Of a stretch of DNA of 7,127 nucleotides, positions 4,947 through 7,127 are shown piece by piece. Within the stretch, counting starts at the first letter, position 1. Every line of letters begins with the position of its first letter. The position numbers were made by a program, and so were the translations under genes. A model generated the notes under the pieces. It worked only from the letters and a program-made list of their open reading frames with translations, was not told the origin of the DNA and ran no database searches. Origin of the DNA: Flavobacteriales bacterium (lineage in GTDB: Bacteria > Bacteroidota > Bacteroidia > Flavobacteriales_D > Parvicellaceae); contig JALWSJ010000083.1 of the NCBI GenBank assembly GCA_026993705.1, forward strand, positions 1-7,127, given 5' to 3'.

Positions 4947-6401
4947 ATGGCATTCAGACAAACATTTCAGTTAAAACAAACACAGAAATTATCTCCACAA
5001 CAAATTCAGTTGATGAAATTGTTGCAAGTACCTACGATTGAGTTAGAGCAACGAATAAAACAAGAGATTGAAGAGAATCCTGCATTGGATGAAGGTGTTG
5101 AAGAACCTGTAAATGAAGGTTTGGATAATACAGAGGAAGCAGATTACAGCAATGAGGATTTAGATGATTCAAGAGATGATTTTGACATCAATGATTATTT
5201 AGATGACGATATTCCTTCGTATAAAACTTCAGCTAATAATTATAGTGCAGATGATGATGAAAAGGCAGTGCCTTTATCAGGAGGGGATACTTTTCAGGAA
5301 TTATTAAAGAAGCAGATAGAACTTCGTGTTAAAGATGATAAAAAAATTGAGATAGCGTATCAAATTATAGGAAATTTAGACGATGATGGTTATTTGAGAA
5401 GGGATATTTATAACATCGTTGACGATTTGGCATTTAGTCAGAATTTAATGGTAACAGAGGAAGAAGTAGAAGAGGTATTGAGAGAAATTCAGGATTTAGA
5501 ACCTGCGGGCGTGGGAGCTAGAAATCTTCAAGAGTGTTTGTTGATTCAACTCAGAAAGAAAAAAAAGACGACTGAAATTCGTACAGCTGAGGAAATTATA
5601 GAGCACCATTTTGAAGCTTTTACTAAAAAACACTATAACAAAATATTAAAAAAACTGGATATTTCTGAAGATGATTTAAAAAGAGCTATAGAAGAGATAA
5701 CGAAATTAAACCCTAAACCAGGTAATTCGGTGCGGGAAACCAATAAATCGGTTCAGCATATTATACCGGATTTTATTATAACTGAGGAGGAAGGAAAACT
5801 GAATTTGACATTGAACTCAAGAAATGCTCCTCAGTTGAAAGTTAGTCGTCAATACGCAGATATGTTGAGAGGGTATGCTGAGGGCTCAAAATCTAAAAAA
5901 GATAAAGAAGCAATTCAGTTTGTTAAGCAAAAAATTGATGCGGCAAAGTGGTTTATCGATGCGATAAAACAACGACAACAAACCCTGTTGTTAACTATGA
6001 ATGCAATAATGGAGTTTCAAAAGGAGTTTTTTCTTACAGGAGATGAAACTAATTTAAAACCAATGATACTAAAAGATATAGCAGATATTATTGGGATGGA
6101 TATCTCTACGGTGTCGAGGGTCGCAAACAGTAAGTATGTTCAAACTCCTTATGGTACTTATTTATTGAAATATTTCTTTAGTGAGTCGTTGAGTACTGAT
6201 AGTGGTGAAGAGGTTTCTACGAGAGAGGTAAAAAGAATTTTGCAAGACGCAGTAGAAGAAGAAGACAAGAAAAAACCGTTGACAGACGAGAAGTTGGCAA
6301 CTTTATTAAAGGAAAAAGGATATAATATAGCTCGTAGAACGGTTGCGAAATACAGAGAACAACTAGGAATACCTGTTGCACGTTTACGAAAAGAATTGTA
6401 A
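4947..6401 (+). CDS. rpoN: RNA polymerase sigma-54 factor
   Basis: Sigma-54 directs RNA polymerase to -24/-12 promoters and needs an AAA+ activator protein to open them. All three parts are present in 484 residues. The N-terminal region I (residues 6-50) is glutamine- and leucine-rich, with QKLSPQQIQLMKLLQ at 13-27 and EENPALDEG at 42-50; it contacts activators and the -12 element. An acidic linker (about 51-107, many Asp and Glu) forms region II. The core-binding domain runs from about 113 to 310, including GNLDDDGYL at 142-150 and LEPAGVGARNLQECL at 184-198. The helix-turn-helix lies near 374-397 (LKDIADIIGMDISTVSRVAN), and the RpoN box ARRTVAKYRE is at 462-471, near the usual C-terminal position for -24 recognition. 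The protein is complete, with the start supported by a good ribosome binding site. No activator gene or -24/-12 site was seen in the window. Confidence 0.98.
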   Translation: MAFRQTFQLKQTQKLSPQQIQLMKLLQVPTIELEQRIKQEIEENPALDEGVEEPVNEGLDNTEEADYSNEDLDDSRDDFDINDYLDDDIPSYKTSANNYSADDDEKAVPLSGGDTFQELLKKQIELRVKDDKKIEIAYQIIGNLDDDGYLRRDIYNIVDDLAFSQNLMVTEEEVEEVLREIQDLEPAGVGARNLQECLLIQLRKKKKTTEIRTAEEIIEHHFEAFTKKHYNKILKKLDISEDDLKRAIEEITKLNPKPGNSVRETNKSVQHIIPDFIITEEEGKLNLTLNSRNAPQLKVSRQYADMLRGYAEGSKSKKDKEAIQFVKQKIDAAKWFIDAIKQRQQTLLLTMNAIMEFQKEFFLTGDETNLKPMILKDIADIIGMDISTVSRVANSKYVQTPYGTYLLKYFFSESLSTDSGEEVSTREVKRILQDAVEEEDKKKPLTDEKLATLLKEKGYNIARRTVAKYREQLGIPVARLRKEL

Positions 6402-6437
6402 GCCATGCAGTGTGTTTGATGAAAAAAAAGAGGCGTT

Positions 6438-7100
6438 TTGAAAAATATAAGTAAGGTTATTTCCATTGTATTTCATCCAGTATTTATTCCATTGTACGGT
6501 TTGTTTTTATATGTGAATATTCAAAATCCCGTAACGTTGAATTTACGGATGCTTGATGGTGAGGTGTTTTTTAAATTAGCGGTTTTCCCTATTTTACTAT
6601 TTTCAATTGTTTTTCCTTTATTTAGTATGTTAATTATGTATCGTTCAAAAATGATACATTCTTTTTCTGTAGAGAATCGTCAAGAACGAATACCTATTTT
6701 ATTTTTAGGTGTTATTTATTATGGAATTACATATTATTTTATACGTTCCTTGGATATTGTGTATTACCATGCTGTTTTTGGGCTGTTTTTGAGTTTTTTA
6801 TCCGGGGGGATTTTATTATCATTACTTAGTTTATTGATGACATCACGTTGGAAAATCAGTCTTCATACAATGGGGGTGGGTGCTTTAGCAGGAGCGTTTT
6901 TAGCTTTTTCTCAGGAACTTCATCCTATTGCTAATTATAACGAAGTTATTGTAATAAATACAGGGTTGATACTCTTAGTAGGTATAGTTGGAACACAGCG
7001 TTTATTGGTTAATGCTCATAATCTTAATCAAGTTTTATCAGGGGGCTTTTTGGGTGTTTTGGTAGAGTATGTTTTTATTGCAAATCATTTGTGGATTTGA
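6438..7100 (+). CDS. PAP2-like polytopic membrane protein
   Basis: The 220-residue product is mostly membrane-embedded, with segments near 11-28, 45-67, 86-102, 109-133, 143-157, 170-186 and 198-215. The C-terminal half resembles the PAP2 phosphatase fold. KISLHTMG (139-146) sits where PSGH is expected, and QRLLVNAHNLNQVLSGGFLG (187-206) matches the SRxxxxxHxxxDxxxG motif in spacing, keeping Arg188 and His194. The motif's Asp is replaced by Gln198, and the proline and glycine of PSGH are missing, so phosphatase activity is doubtful. PAP2 proteins otherwise dephosphorylate lipid phosphates in the membrane. ENRQERIP (79-86) looks like a conserved cytoplasmic-side segment. The gene lies 36 bases after rpoN and is probably co-transcribed. 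The start is TTG 6438, with AGAGG just before it; an ATG at 6419 is out of frame by one base across a run of eight A. Family placement is moderately secure, function unknown. Confidence 0.72.
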   Translation: MKNISKVISIVFHPVFIPLYGLFLYVNIQNPVTLNLRMLDGEVFFKLAVFPILLFSIVFPLFSMLIMYRSKMIHSFSVENRQERIPILFLGVIYYGITYYFIRSLDIVYYHAVFGLFLSFLSGGILLSLLSLLMTSRWKISLHTMGVGALAGAFLAFSQELHPIANYNEVIVINTGLILLVGIVGTQRLLVNAHNLNQVLSGGFLGVLVEYVFIANHLWI

Positions 7101-7127
7101 TAAAAGGTAAAATCTCGTTAATAAGAA

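Overview
The window looks like chromosomal DNA of a member of the Bacteroidota, most likely in or near the Flavobacteriales. It is AT-rich. The promoter-like sites match the Bacteroidota -7 element (TAnnTTTG) instead of a sigma-70 -10 box, and Shine-Dalgarno sequences are mostly weak or absent. The protein families (an S41 protease in an operon with rnpA, an O-antigen-ligase-like protein with a long periplasmic insert, and sigma-54 followed by a PAP2-like membrane protein) fit that phylum. The assignment is inferred from gene style, not from a database match.

Layout. Positions 1-342 (minus strand) hold the 5' part of a YicC/YloC-family endoribonuclease gene, cut by the window edge. Positions 343-1155 contain no gene I can support, but they are dense in structure: a ~112-bp inverted repeat (403-514); two inverted copies (521-672 plus, 913-1054 minus) of a modular multi-hairpin element; and between them a 99-bp MITE-like insertion (814-912) with 17-bp terminal inverted repeats and a 4-bp GCGT target duplication. 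From 1156 to the end all genes are on the plus strand: rnpA (RNase P protein), an S41 C-terminal processing protease overlapping it by 14 bases, an O-antigen-ligase/Wzy-like polytopic membrane protein, rpoN (sigma-54) with its own promoter-like site, and a PAP2-like membrane protein.

How the genes may work together. rnpA, the protease and the ligase-like gene are close enough to form one operon that joins tRNA processing to envelope functions. rpoN probably begins a second unit that includes the PAP2-like gene. yicC and rnpA diverge from the repeat-rich spacer, and each has the same TACTTTTGC promoter core very close to its start codon.

The most unusual content is the paired modular element. 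Three framing sequence blocks are identical in the two copies, and the loop of the first hairpin is also kept. The hairpin arms differ in sequence but stay self-complementary. The framing blocks can pair with each other to close a multi-branched fold.
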